64,000 nt of DNA, taken from the NCBI GenBank assembly GCA_900314995.1, contig OMXK01000046.1, positions 16,809 through 80,808 of the forward strand. The letters run 5' to 3'. Origin of the DNA: an uncultured Prevotella sp. (GTDB taxonomy: Bacteria; Bacteroidota; Bacteroidia; Bacteroidales; Bacteroidaceae). Shown here piece after piece: positions 25,166 through 34,298 of the stretch. The position numbers and the translations under genes are program-made. A model generated the notes under the pieces. The model saw only the letters and a list, made by a program, of their open reading frames with translations. It was not told the DNA's origin and made no database searches. Numbering within the stretch: position 1 is the first letter of the stretch; the number at the start of each line of letters is the position of its first letter.

Positions 25166-26437
25166 TTATTCGCCCTTGATGGCTGCTACACCGGGGAGAA
25201 CCTTACCCTCGATAGCCTCGAGCAGAGCACCACCACCAGTAGAGATGTAGCTAACCTTATCAGCCAGACCGAACTTGTTGACACAAGCTACAGAGTCGCC
25301 ACCACCAATCAGAGAGAATGCACCCTCGGCAGTTGCCTCGGCGATAGCCTCACCGATAGCGCGGCTACCTGCTGTGAAGTCGTCGCACTCGAACACACCG
25401 GCAGGACCGTTCCACAGAATGGTCTTCGCGCCTTTGATGGCGTTGCGGAAATCCTCCTGAGAAGCAGGACCGGCATCAACACCCTCGAAGCCGTCGGGAA
25501 CATCGTTGGCAGGGCAGGTGATGATCTCTGAACCCTCCTTCACAGTCATCGTACCGAAATCGAGACCGTTGGTAGCTGTGCAGTCGCTGCCAAGAACGAG
25601 CTCTACGCCGTTCTTCTTGGCCAGCTCCTCAACACCGAGGGCTACATCGAGTTTGTCGAGCTCAACGATAGAGTTACCAATCTTACCGTCGTGAGCCTTA
25701 GCGAAGGTGTAGGTCATACCACCGCAGAGGATGAGCTTATCAACCTTACCGAGCAGGTTCTCGATGATGCCGATCTTAGAAGATACCTTAGAACCACCCA
25801 TGATGGCTACGAACGGGCGCTTGATGTTAGAGAGTACATTGTCAACAGCCTGAACCTCTTTCTCCATCAGCAGACCGAGCATCTTGTTGTCGGCATCGAA
25901 GTAGTCGGCGATCACAGCGGTAGAAGCATGCTTGCGGTGAGCAGTACCGAAGGCATCCATCACATAGCAGTCAGCATAAGAAGCCAATGTCTTTGCAAAC
26001 TCCTTCTGAGATACCTTCAGGGCCTTCTTGGCCTCGTCGTACTCAGGCGTACCCTTCTCCAAACCTACGGGCTTACCCTCTTCCTCGGGATAGAAGCGCA
26101 GGTTCTCGAGCAGCAGAGCCTCACCCATCTTCAGAGCCTTGGCAGCGTCGGCAGCTTTAGCGCAGTCGGGAGCAAAAGCAACGGGAACGCCCAGGGCCTT
26201 CTCTACAGCCTCGCGGATCTGACCCAGAGACTTCTTCATGTCTACCTTACCTTTGGGCTTACCCATGTGGCTCATGATGATCACAGCACCGCCATCGGCC
26301 AGAATCTTCTTCAGCGTGGGCAGGGCACCGCGGATACGGGTGTCGTCAGTGATCTTACCATTCTCATCGAGGGGTACGTTGAAGTCTACACGTACGATTG
26401 CCTTCTTACCGGCAAAGTTGAATTCGTTGATTGTCAT
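25166..26437 (-). CDS. pgk: Phosphoglycerate kinase
   Basis: A 423-residue cytoplasmic glycolytic enzyme that makes ATP from 1,3-bisphosphoglycerate. Seen: N-terminal [16 protein letters not shown] signature near residue 12-27, SHMGKPKG near 57, [11 protein letters not shown] near 210, and the C-terminal nucleotide-site motif [13 protein letters not shown]...STGGGALLE. It is slightly longer than the usual 390-400 but within family range, the extra residues being in the N-terminal domain. Monocistronic, with a TATCTTTG element at 26494-26487 and a terminator at 25109. Strong codon bias, as for gap. Confidence 0.98.
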   Translation of the reverse strand: MTINEFNFAGKKAIVRVDFNVPLDENGKITDDTRIRGALPTLKKILADGGAVIIMSHMGKPKGKVDMKKSLGQIREAVEKALGVPVAFAPDCAKAADAAKALKMGEALLLENLRFYPEEEGKPVGLEKGTPEYDEAKKALKVSQKEFAKTLASYADCYVMDAFGTAHRKHASTAVIADYFDADNKMLGLLMEKEVQAVDNVLSNIKRPFVAIMGGSKVSSKIGIIENLLGKVDKLILCGGMTYTFAKAHDGKIGNSIVELDKLDVALGVEELAKKNGVELVLGSDCTATNGLDFGTMTVKEGSEIITCPANDVPDGFEGVDAGPASQEDFRNAIKGAKTILWNGPAGVFECDDFTAGSRAIGEAIAEATAEGAFSLIGGGDSVACVNKFGLADKVSYISTGGGALLEAIEGKVLPGVAAIKGE

Positions 26438-26486
26438 AATTGTATTGTTATTAATAATGTGAAAAACTTCTTCTTATAAGCGACTG

Positions 26487-26494
26487 CAAAGATA
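26487..26494 (-). promoter_or_regulatory. -7 element of pgk
   Basis: TATCTTTG on the minus strand, about 50 bases before the pgk ATG. I see no clear -33; the expected place is taken by the heptamer array at 26504-26534. Confidence 0.6.
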
Positions 26495-26503
26495 CTGATT
26501 TTC

Positions 26504-26534
26504 ATTGAACATTGAACATTGAACATTGAACATT
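26504..26534 (+). repeat. Tandem heptamer array (ATTGAAC)4
   Basis: Four exact copies of ATTGAAC plus a partial fifth, in the short gap between the divergent pgk and queC genes. Related ATTGACC/ATTGAAC arrays occur in the end of nuoB at 53623-53709. Confidence 0.85.
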
Positions 26535-26576
26535 TATATTTTTTTTGCGTAGATAAACAAATAATGTAAGGCGGAG

Positions 26577-26609
26577 TTGGCAAAAACTCAGCATTTATGT
26601 GTATCTTTG
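26577..26609 (+). promoter_or_regulatory. Promoter of queC
   Basis: TTG (26577-26579), 22 bases, TATCTTTG (26602-26609). The ATG at 26618 is only 9 bases past the element, so the message would have almost no leader. This excludes the in-frame ATG at 26597. Confidence 0.7.
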
Positions 26610-26617
26610 CAGCCGAT

Positions 26618-27274
26618 ATGAAGAAAGATACAGTAATTATCCTTAGTGGTGGCATGGATAGTGTGACACTGCTCTATGACCAGCAAGAGCGCATCGCCCT
26701 GGCCGTCTCGTTCGATTATGGCTCGAAGCATAATGACCGTGAGATTCCCTTTGCCCGTCTGCATTGTGAGCGGATTGGCATCCCGCATATCGTGATTCCC
26801 CTCGATTTTATGACCAAGTATTTCAAGAGTTCGCTGCTCGAGGGGGGGGAAGAGATTCCCGAGGGCCACTATGCCGATGAGAACATGAAGTCGACGGTGG
26901 TACCCTTTCGTAACGGCATCATGCTTTCCATTGCCGTCGGCATTGCCGAGAGCAACGACCTGCGGTTTGTAATGATGGCAAATCACGCGGGTGACCATAC
27001 CATCTATCCCGACTGTACGCCGCAGTTTGTCGATGCCTTCGACGAGGCCGCCCGTGCCGGTACGTTTGTGAAGGTGGGATTATTGTCGCCATTTACGAAC
27101 TGGACGAAGGCCGACATAGCCCGTCGCGGCAAGGAACTCGGCATCAACTATGCTGAAACATGGTCGTGCTACAAAGGCGAAGAAAAACACTGCGGCAAGT
27201 GCGGTACCTGTGTGGAACGTCGCGAAGCCTTATCAGAGGCTGGTATAGAGGATCCTACAGAGTATCTTGATTAA
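26618..27274 (+). CDS. queC: 7-cyano-7-deazaguanine synthase QueC
   Basis: A 218-residue cytoplasmic enzyme that converts 7-carboxy-7-deazaguanine to preQ0 with ATP and ammonia, in queuosine synthesis for tRNA. Seen: the PP-loop SGGMDS near residue 10, then DYGSKHNDRE near 35, and a C-terminal zinc site with CYKGEEKHCGKCGTC near 185-200. Length is normal. Other queuosine genes are not in the window. The stop TAA (27272-27274) interlocks with the stop of the convergent radA gene on a shared TTAA. Confidence 0.96.
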   Translation: MKKDTVIILSGGMDSVTLLYDQQERIALAVSFDYGSKHNDREIPFARLHCERIGIPHIVIPLDFMTKYFKSSLLEGGEEIPEGHYADENMKSTVVPFRNGIMLSIAVGIAESNDLRFVMMANHAGDHTIYPDCTPQFVDAFDEAARAGTFVKVGLLSPFTNWTKADIARRGKELGINYAETWSCYKGEEKHCGKCGTCVERREALSEAGIEDPTEYLD

Positions 27275-28698
27275 CCGAATAGTTCTCTTAACGCTTCTTC
27301 GACCTTGCGGACGGGATGGATTGCAATGTGGAACTTCTTTGCGTCGATTCCCTGAAGATTATATTTTGGAATGATGATATCGCTGAAGCCTAATTTCTCG
27401 GCTTCGGCAATCCGTTGCTCGATGCGGTTTACGGGGCGCACCTCACCCGAAAGACCTACCTCGCCGCACATGCACCAGCCCGATTCGATGGGCGTATCTA
27501 CATTTGAAGAGAGGACAGCGGCAATGATGGAGAGGTCCATTGCGAGATCTGTCACTCGTAATCCCCCGGCTATGTTGATAAAAACATCTTTCTGCATGAG
27601 TTTGAAACCGACACGCTTTTCAAGCACGGCAAGCAACATGTTCAGACGGCGCTGGTCGAACCCAGTGGCAGATCGCTGTGGGGTGCCATAGGCAGCGGTA
27701 GAGACAAGTGCCTGACTCTCTACGAGGAAGGGGCGCACACCCTCGATGGCCGAGGAAATGGCGATACCTGAGAGACCGTCGTGATCCTGAGTGAGTAGCA
27801 ATTCGGAGGGGTTACTGACTTGTCGGAGCCCGTTCTGCTGCATCTCATAGATGCCTAGTTCGGCCGTAGAGCCGAAGCGGTTCTTCATCGAACGGAGGAT
27901 GCGATACATATAATGCTGGTCACCCTCGAACTGGATGACGGTGTCGACGATATGCTCGAGAATCTTAGGGCCTGCCAGGGTGCCTTCTTTCGTGATATGG
28001 CCAATGAGAATGACGGGCACGCCACTCGACTTGGCAAAGCGGAGCAGGGCAGAGGCACACTCACGGACTTGAGCGATGGAACCGGCAGAAGACTCGACAT
28101 CCTCGGTCATGATGGTCTGGATGGAGTCGATGACTACCAATTCGGGCTGTTCTGCCTTGATATGCTCGAAAATGTTCTCGAGGGAGTTCTCACATAGAAT
28201 CAGGAAATTGTCGTTCTCTGCAGAGCAAAGCGGCGAAGCCGAGCGGTCGTCCTCGAGACGGTTGGCACGCATCTTCAGCTGGTGGGCACTCTCCTCACCG
28301 CTGACATACAGTATTTTCTTTTCGGGCAGACGGAGCATAGTCTGCAGGGAGAGGGTAGATTTGCCGATACCGGGCTCACCGCCCAGGAGAACGATGCTGC
28401 CTGGCACCAGACCACCTCCGAGCACACGGTTCAACTCGTTGTCGTGCATGTCGATACGGGGATCGTCGTGGTTGGAGATCTCGTGTAGCCGGAGTGCCTT
28501 GCCTACCGCAGCAGCAGAGGTCTGTGCGGTATGGCTGTTCAGACCGCGTCTCGACTCACTCAATTTTGGTGAGGCAGCAGGAGCGACACGGATTTCCTTA
28601 AACGTGTTCCATTGCCCACAGGCAGGGCACTTCCCGATCCACTTCGGCGACTCCTGGCCGCAGTTGGAGCAAACGTATGCGATTTTGTCTTTTGCCAT
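27271..28698 (-). CDS. radA: DNA repair protein RadA (Sms)
   Basis: A 475-residue RecA-like DNA helicase that drives branch migration in recombinational repair. Order: N-terminal zinc finger (CSNCGQESPKWIGKCPACG, residues 10-28); RecA-like ATPase with Walker A GGEPGIGKST near 105; the RadA-specific KNRFG motif near 270; and a Lon-protease-like C-terminal domain with IAGGLRVTDLAMDL and PIESGWCMCGEVGLSGEVRPV. A TATCTTTG element lies at 28713-28706, so the message would start about five bases before the ATG. Confidence 0.97.
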   Translation of the reverse strand: MAKDKIAYVCSNCGQESPKWIGKCPACGQWNTFKEIRVAPAASPKLSESRRGLNSHTAQTSAAAVGKALRLHEISNHDDPRIDMHDNELNRVLGGGLVPGSIVLLGGEPGIGKSTLSLQTMLRLPEKKILYVSGEESAHQLKMRANRLEDDRSASPLCSAENDNFLILCENSLENIFEHIKAEQPELVVIDSIQTIMTEDVESSAGSIAQVRECASALLRFAKSSGVPVILIGHITKEGTLAGPKILEHIVDTVIQFEGDQHYMYRILRSMKNRFGSTAELGIYEMQQNGLRQVSNPSELLLTQDHDGLSGIAISSAIEGVRPFLVESQALVSTAAYGTPQRSATGFDQRRLNMLLAVLEKRVGFKLMQKDVFINIAGGLRVTDLAMDLSIIAAVLSSNVDTPIESGWCMCGEVGLSGEVRPVNRIEQRIAEAEKLGFSDIIIPKYNLQGIDAKKFHIAIHPVRKVEEALRELFG

Positions 28699-28705
28699 AG
28701 TTGTG

Positions 28706-28713
28706 CAAAGATA
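28706..28713 (-). promoter_or_regulatory. -7 element of radA with almost no leader
   Basis: TATCTTTG on the minus strand ends only 7 bases before the radA ATG at 28698. No good -33 at the normal distance. Confidence 0.55.
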
Positions 28714-28811
28714 GTTATAAAATTATACACAATGGTACAGTGACGCCGAGTTTTTTGTTTTTTTAATATAATTTCTATGAGACTCTGTGGCTCTGTGTTC
28801 AATTTAATTTG

Positions 28812-28819
28812 TACCTTTG
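28812..28819 (+). promoter_or_regulatory. -7 element of the solute-binding lipoprotein gene
   Basis: TACCTTTG, 9 bases before the ATG at 28829. It excludes the in-frame start at 28817, which would lie inside the promoter. Confidence 0.6.
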
Positions 28820-28828
28820 CATCCGATT

Positions 28829-29779
28829 ATGAAGAAATTGTTATTTGGAATCATTGCTGCACTGATGTGTTTCGGCTGCGGACAGTCGTATGAGGAGACG
28901 AAGCAGAAGACGCGTGCCCAGCAGCGCAGACTGGCTAGAGAAGACTCGGCTGCGCTGAAGATCGCCGTGATGCCGACACTCGACTGTCTGCCCCTGTTTG
29001 TCGCCGAGGATCACCAGCTCTTCGACACCATCGTCGATATCCGTCTGAAGCCATTTACGGCGCAGATGGACTGCGATACAGCGCTGATAAACGGTCGTGT
29101 GGAAGGCAGTATCACCGATATCGTCAGGGCAGAACGGATGATCAGGCAGGGATTGCCCCTACGTTATGTGGCTGCTACGAATGCCTATTGGCTGCTCGTT
29201 ACCAATCAGCACCAGCGTATCACGCAGTTGAAGCATCTGGATGATAAGATGCTGGCCATGACCCGCTACTCGGTAACCGATCTGTTGGGTGATCTAGCCG
29301 TTGATAGTGCGAAGCTGCAGACGGAGCGGGTGTTCCGTATTCAGGTGAACGACGTGAATGTTCGGTTGAAGATGTTGGAGAATAATGAGATGGACGCCCT
29401 GCTGCTGACGGAACCACAGGCTACCCAGGCCCTGTTGGGGAAACACAAGGTTATACTCGACTCCAGAAAAGAAGATATATGGATGGGTGCGCTCGTGGTA
29501 CGAGAACAAGGCATGGATCATCCTGACCGCAAACGCCAGTTGGAGGTGCTGTTGAAAGGCTATAACGAAGCCTGTGACTCACTTAATCACTACGGTGTAA
29601 GGCAATATAAAGATGTCATCAGGAAGCACTATGTCTTGTCGAAACAGGCAATGGACAAGCTCCCTGACACCTTGAAGTTTAGTCACGCAGCTGCCCCGAG
29701 AACACAAGATGTAGAGCGGGCTCAACAGTGGCTGACTAAAGCGACAGGCGCTCCAGCCAAACCCGTAAACAAAAAGTAA
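28829..29779 (+). CDS. Solute-binding-like periplasmic lipoprotein
   Basis: A 316-residue lipoprotein: signal peptide, then lipobox Cys-Phe-Gly-Cys with the lipid-bearing Cys17. The mature part looks like a two-lobed periplasmic binding protein of the NMT1/THI5 type (ALKIAVMPTLDCLPLFVAEDHQLF near residue 44-67, then a second lobe with MLENNEMDALLLTEPQATQALL). Ligand unknown. No ABC permease or ATPase lies beside it, so it may not serve import at all. The TPR gene follows after 3 bases, so the two are co-transcribed. Confidence 0.75.
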   Translation: MKKLLFGIIAALMCFGCGQSYEETKQKTRAQQRRLAREDSAALKIAVMPTLDCLPLFVAEDHQLFDTIVDIRLKPFTAQMDCDTALINGRVEGSITDIVRAERMIRQGLPLRYVAATNAYWLLVTNQHQRITQLKHLDDKMLAMTRYSVTDLLGDLAVDSAKLQTERVFRIQVNDVNVRLKMLENNEMDALLLTEPQATQALLGKHKVILDSRKEDIWMGALVVREQGMDHPDRKRQLEVLLKGYNEACDSLNHYGVRQYKDVIRKHYVLSKQAMDKLPDTLKFSHAAAPRTQDVERAQQWLTKATGAPAKPVNKK

Positions 29780-29782
29780 TTT

Positions 29783-31957
29783 ATGGAAGTACAATCTGAT
29801 CTTAATAAGGTATTTCAAAATATAAAAGCGAATAACCTTAGCGGTGCTATCAGCGAACTGGAGATATTCTTGTCATCCCATCCTCATCAGGTAAATTCTG
29901 ACCGTCTGCATGCCATCTTGACTGAACTGCAACTGATGGCAGACTACTGGAAGCGAGGTTTCAAGGATCCCCAGTTGCCGAATCTCTACCAGAAGCTGAT
30001 GCAACGGATGTATGTGCTCTGTGCCAATATCAGCAGGCAGTATCATATCTCCCAGTCGTCCTACCTGTTGTCGCTCCAGTCGAAGGTGAGATTGTCGGCA
30101 CGTGACTTTTCGCCGCTGAATATCCGTGAAGAGTTGGAGACCTTTGTCTCGGAGATCGCCATGCTGGAACTGGAGCCCGAACATAAGCGCGAGGCTCGTC
30201 AGCAGACCATCTATGCACAGCATCAGCAGACGATGGATATACTTTTCAACTATCTGTTCACTTCGGATCAATGGATTGACAGCCAGGCCACCTCGATGGA
30301 GGATATCCTCGTATCGCCGACCGTTGACTCCTATGATCAGCAACTGATGATTGGTGGTATCATGCTCTCCCTGTTGGAGCACTTCGATATGGCCAAGTTC
30401 CGTACACTGGTGCATGTGTATGAGCGTTCGGAGGATGAGTATGTTCGTCAGAGAGCCCTCGTCGGATGGGCACTCACATTAGACAGCTCTTTGGCAGCAG
30501 TCTACCCTGAACAGATAGAACTCGTGGAGAAACTGGTAGAGCAGGAGCAGTGCCGTAGGGAACTCCTGGAACTCCAGCAGCAGCTTATCATGACGATGAA
30601 TGCGGAAGAGGACACGAAGACGATCCAACGCGATATTATCCCCAATCTGGTGAACGGTCAGCAGTTCCGTATGACGCGCAACGGCTTGGAAGAAGCAGAG
30701 GAAGATCCCATGCAGGATATCCTGAACCCAGGAGAGTCGGAACGGAAGATGGAACAGCTGGAAGAGAGCTACCATCGGATGATGGACATGCAGAAGCAGG
30801 GGTCGGATATCTATTTCGGCGGGTTCTCGCAGATGAAGCGTTTCTCGTTCTTTGTTGAACTGAGCAACTGGTTCATACCGTTTTCGATTCATCATCCGGC
30901 TATTACTGAGATAATGAAATCAATGGGAAACAGTCGTTTCCTTCAGTCGATGGTGGAGATGGGGCCATTCTGCAACAGTGACAAATATTCGTTTGCGCTG
31001 GCGTTCCAGCAGGTGGTGAGCCAGATTCCCAAGAACATACTCAATATGCTCGACAAGGGAGAAGCTACCTTAAATGAGGTAAACATGGCAGAACTGCGGA
31101 AACCTTCGTATTTCAGACTGGTCTACCTGCAGGATCTGTATCGTTTTTACCGTCTCTTTTCGCAGAAAAGTTGTTTTTCAAGTCCATTTGATAAGGATAG
31201 GCGCCGTTACCTGTTCTGTGCCAATCCCATTTTCTCAAGGACCCATCTGGAGAGTTCGTTCAATGAAATTACAGCCTTCCTGTTGAAACGGAAACGTATG
31301 GAGGAGGCAGGCCGTGTGTTACGGAATTACGGTGCATCGCGGCGCGACTTCCAGTTCTGGGTGATGTCGGGTTATCTGATGCAGCATATCGGGTTGAGTA
31401 TTGTTAAGGACTATGACGATCTGGATTGCTATCAGGAGGCACTGAAGCTACAACCAGATAATGAGAAGGCCCTCGTGGGCTATGGCAGATCGCTCTTTGC
31501 CCGGGAGATGTATGAGGAGGCGCTGGAGACCTACAATAAATTGGTCGACATCAATCCGGAGAAGAAAAGCTATCTGCTGAACCGTGCTGTCAGTCTGACA
31601 AACCTTGGTCAGTATACAGGAGCCCTGAAGGATCTTTACCGGCTGAACTATGAAGCACCCGATGACCAGAATGTGAGTCGTGTGTTGGCTTGGGCATTGG
31701 TGTGTGAAGGCAAGTATGATGCAGCCGTGAAGATCTATAACGAATTGCTGAAAGGTGACGTTGAGGCAGATGACCTGTTGAACTATGGCTATTGCCTGTG
31801 GTTCAGCGGACATATCGACGAAGCGGCAGACTGTTTCCACCGGTTCCTCAAAGAAACAGGTCTTGAAAGGGATTATATCCTCCAAAATGAGGCTGCCCTG
31901 ATTAGAGAGAAGGGTATCACTGAGCCTGAGCAGCAACTGATGCTTTTTGTCCTCTGA
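29783..31957 (+). CDS. Large cytoplasmic TPR-repeat protein
   Basis: A 724-residue protein with no signal peptide or membrane segment. It is helical throughout. TPR units are clear near residues 540-690 (LQPDNEKALVGYGRSLFARE, then INPEKKSYLLNRAVSLTNLG, then the DAAVKIYNELLKG and GHIDEAADCFHRFLKETG units); the N-terminal 500 residues are probably degenerate helical repeats. TPR proteins are protein-binding scaffolds; the partner is unknown. It lies 3 bases after the lipoprotein gene. Its last 41 bases overlap the end of the convergent acyltransferase gene. Confidence 0.8.
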   Translation: MEVQSDLNKVFQNIKANNLSGAISELEIFLSSHPHQVNSDRLHAILTELQLMADYWKRGFKDPQLPNLYQKLMQRMYVLCANISRQYHISQSSYLLSLQSKVRLSARDFSPLNIREELETFVSEIAMLELEPEHKREARQQTIYAQHQQTMDILFNYLFTSDQWIDSQATSMEDILVSPTVDSYDQQLMIGGIMLSLLEHFDMAKFRTLVHVYERSEDEYVRQRALVGWALTLDSSLAAVYPEQIELVEKLVEQEQCRRELLELQQQLIMTMNAEEDTKTIQRDIIPNLVNGQQFRMTRNGLEEAEEDPMQDILNPGESERKMEQLEESYHRMMDMQKQGSDIYFGGFSQMKRFSFFVELSNWFIPFSIHHPAITEIMKSMGNSRFLQSMVEMGPFCNSDKYSFALAFQQVVSQIPKNILNMLDKGEATLNEVNMAELRKPSYFRLVYLQDLYRFYRLFSQKSCFSSPFDKDRRRYLFCANPIFSRTHLESSFNEITAFLLKRKRMEEAGRVLRNYGASRRDFQFWVMSGYLMQHIGLSIVKDYDDLDCYQEALKLQPDNEKALVGYGRSLFAREMYEEALETYNKLVDINPEKKSYLLNRAVSLTNLGQYTGALKDLYRLNYEAPDDQNVSRVLAWALVCEGKYDAAVKIYNELLKGDVEADDLLNYGYCLWFSGHIDEAADCFHRFLKETGLERDYILQNEAALIREKGITEPEQQLMLFVL

Positions 31958-33059
31958 TTTTCGCTTTACCTTTCTCGTAGAGCCAGATGCCGAGTAGCGG
32001 CAGACCAACACCGGCTATCGTGTACAGAATCCAGAACTGATCTTGTTGAGAATAGTCGTGGATAACCATGTGACAGCCTATCTGACGCCTATCGAGACCA
32101 TAGTACCAGATTTTGAGCAGACTTACCGCCTTATAGGAAATGATGTGGAAAATGAAGATGTAGAGCGTATGGTCGCCTGTATAGACGAGGAATCGCTTCA
32201 GAAGGCCCTCATGTCGGTCAAGCCACTGACTGACGTTATAGGTCATCAGGAACCCGAGCAGTGCAGGTACGGGCAAGGATAGAAATTGGGTATAGGTAGA
32301 TCGCCAGTTCATGTTAGCCGTCAGATACTCCGAGAAGAGGAAGACGACGAGGCCGAAGAGTATGGTTGTCCAGATGGCAGCATGATAGCGGGAGATCAAT
32401 GAACGGTATTGGTCGACGAACTGCCGGAAGATAAAGCCACAGCCGAAGAAGAAGCATCCCATCATATCGCGATAGCCACCTTGTACGAGGTTGATGACCT
32501 TGAGCCCTTCATAAGTTTTCCAGCCACAGAGCAGCAGCATGATAAGACAGATAAGGTAGGGTATCGTATGCGTTGACCGTTGCGGAAGTATATACTGCAT
32601 AACCTTATATATAATAAGGTATAGGAGACTGGCAACGAACAAACCGCGGAAAAACCAGAAGGCACCACAGAGAAACTGATCGTAGCCGCCCATTGCTGTC
32701 ACGATGTTCCACAGGTTCTGTTGGATCTGGTGCCAGGTGTAGGGGTGGGTGACGCCACCCGCTTCGTTGCCGTACTGTTCGTTGAGAATACCGATGTCGA
32801 ACATCCAGTTGTGGATGATCAGGAAAAACACAGACCATTTGACAAAAGGCCAGTAAAGCCCTTTTACCCGCTTCTTGACGAAGGTGGCTTCATCGTTGAG
32901 GTATTTCAGCGAGAAGAAATAGCCTGCGGTGATGAAGAAGAGCGGCATGTGGAATTCGAAGATAAACCTGCAGAGCCGCCCAGGAGCCTCGGCATGTGCA
33001 ATCACCATCAGAATAATGGCTATACCTTTGCAGACGGAAATGGTCGTATCGCGTTTCAT
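31917..33059 (-). CDS. Acyltransferase 3 family membrane protein
   Basis: A 380-residue inner-membrane protein with about ten hydrophobic helices. The N-terminus has the family pattern SVCKGIAIILMVIAHA with the catalytic-type His near residue 22, then FHMPLFFITAGYFF. Such enzymes O-acylate surface polysaccharides, lipids or peptidoglycan using a cytoplasmic donor. It is the last gene of the kdsA operon: only 3 bases separate it from the phospholipase D gene. That setting suggests modification of lipopolysaccharide or a phospholipid head group. The C-terminus overlaps the TPR gene on the other strand. Confidence 0.87.
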   Translation of the reverse strand: MKRDTTISVCKGIAIILMVIAHAEAPGRLCRFIFEFHMPLFFITAGYFFSLKYLNDEATFVKKRVKGLYWPFVKWSVFFLIIHNWMFDIGILNEQYGNEAGGVTHPYTWHQIQQNLWNIVTAMGGYDQFLCGAFWFFRGLFVASLLYLIIYKVMQYILPQRSTHTIPYLICLIMLLLCGWKTYEGLKVINLVQGGYRDMMGCFFFGCGFIFRQFVDQYRSLISRYHAAIWTTILFGLVVFLFSEYLTANMNWRSTYTQFLSLPVPALLGFLMTYNVSQWLDRHEGLLKRFLVYTGDHTLYIFIFHIISYKAVSLLKIWYYGLDRRQIGCHMVIHDYSQQDQFWILYTIAGVGLPLLGIWLYEKGKAKIRGQKASVAAQAQ

Positions 33060-33062
33060 CGG

Positions 33063-34298
33063 CTATAGAACAAAGGTAAGCAGATGGCCGAACCATCCCT
33101 TGAACTTATGCCAGGTGTTCTGGCTCTTCTTTAACGACTCTTCTGTCATCAAGTCACACTTCTGCGTGTCTTGCATGAAACGCTCCTCCAGTTGATGTGT
33201 GGTCTCCGGGTCGATGATAATCGCATTGATCTCATAGTCGTAGCGGAGGCTGCGGGCATCGAGGTTTGTGCTGCCTACGGTACAGAACTTGCCGTCGACC
33301 ATCATGATCTTCGAGTGGTGGAAGCCAGGACGGTAACGCCAGATGCGGGCTCCTCGCTTGGCAAGCTTCTTCATGTTGTAGATGACAACATCTGGCATCA
33401 AGGGAATATCATATTTTGACGACATGAGGATATCCATCTTTACACCGCGTTCTGCACAGGCCTTCAGGGCTTTGATGACGGATGACGTTGGGGCAAAATA
33501 TGGATTGACGAGTTTGATGGAGTCCTGGGCCGCATCAAGCGCATGGACATAGAAACGGCGCATGATTTCATTGGAGGTATGAGGCTCTCGGTTGGCGATG
33601 CCTACCATTTTGTTGCCGGCAGGCTTCCCCTGAAAATACTTAGTGTCAGTAATGGTTTCCTTCGTGACTCGTTTCCACATACGGAGGAATATCTGTTGTA
33701 GCTCGTTAACGGCTGGCCCCTCAATGCGACAATGCATGTCGCGCCATTCGCCCACCTGTTCGGTTCCTACTATGTAATAGTCGGCTACGTTCATGCCGCC
33801 GGTATAGGCCACCTCTCCGTCGATCACCACGATCTTCCTGTGATCACGGGGCCAGATATGATTCACCCATGGGAAACGGATGGGGTCGAACTCGTAGATG
33901 TTGATACTGTCGGCATGGAGTTTCTGAAGATGCTCCTTCTTCAAAGGCTGATTGTTGGAGTCGTTGCCAAAGCCGTCGAAGAGGGCACGTACCTCTACAC
34001 CTTCCTTGCGTTTCTCCCTAAGAATATCGAAGAGCAGGTTGGCGATGGAGTCATTTCGGAAATTGAAGTATTCCAGGTGGATACTGCTCTTTGCCTGACG
34101 GATTGTCTCGAACATATCGGCAAACTTATCACGACCAGACATGAGCAGTCGTACGCTGTTCCCCTGTGAGAAGGTGATACCTTCGCGGCGCATCTCCGCT
34201 ACCAGAATAGAGTCGCTGGATTGTGCATGGCTATAGAGAGAAATCAGCAGGAACAGTATGGTGACTATTCCTGCTGAATGGTTGTTTTCTGTTGTCAT
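33063..34298 (-). CDS. Phospholipase D / cardiolipin synthase-like protein
   Basis: A 411-residue protein with two HKD motifs: HRKIVVID near residue 153 and HHSKIMMVD near residue 326, each followed by a Gly-Gly-x-Asn or Gly-Ser-x-Asn turn. These pair to form the phosphatidyl-transfer active site. It starts with a signal-type hydrophobic segment ending near His-Ala-Gln, so it acts outside the inner membrane or anchored to it. Cardiolipin synthesis is the likeliest role. Its ATG overlaps the stop of the regulator gene (ATGA), showing translational coupling. Confidence 0.88.
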   Translation of the reverse strand: MTTENNHSAGIVTILFLLISLYSHAQSSDSILVAEMRREGITFSQGNSVRLLMSGRDKFADMFETIRQAKSSIHLEYFNFRNDSIANLLFDILREKRKEGVEVRALFDGFGNDSNNQPLKKEHLQKLHADSINIYEFDPIRFPWVNHIWPRDHRKIVVIDGEVAYTGGMNVADYYIVGTEQVGEWRDMHCRIEGPAVNELQQIFLRMWKRVTKETITDTKYFQGKPAGNKMVGIANREPHTSNEIMRRFYVHALDAAQDSIKLVNPYFAPTSSVIKALKACAERGVKMDILMSSKYDIPLMPDVVIYNMKKLAKRGARIWRYRPGFHHSKIMMVDGKFCTVGSTNLDARSLRYDYEINAIIIDPETTHQLEERFMQDTQKCDLMTEESLKKSQNTWHKFKGWFGHLLTFVL

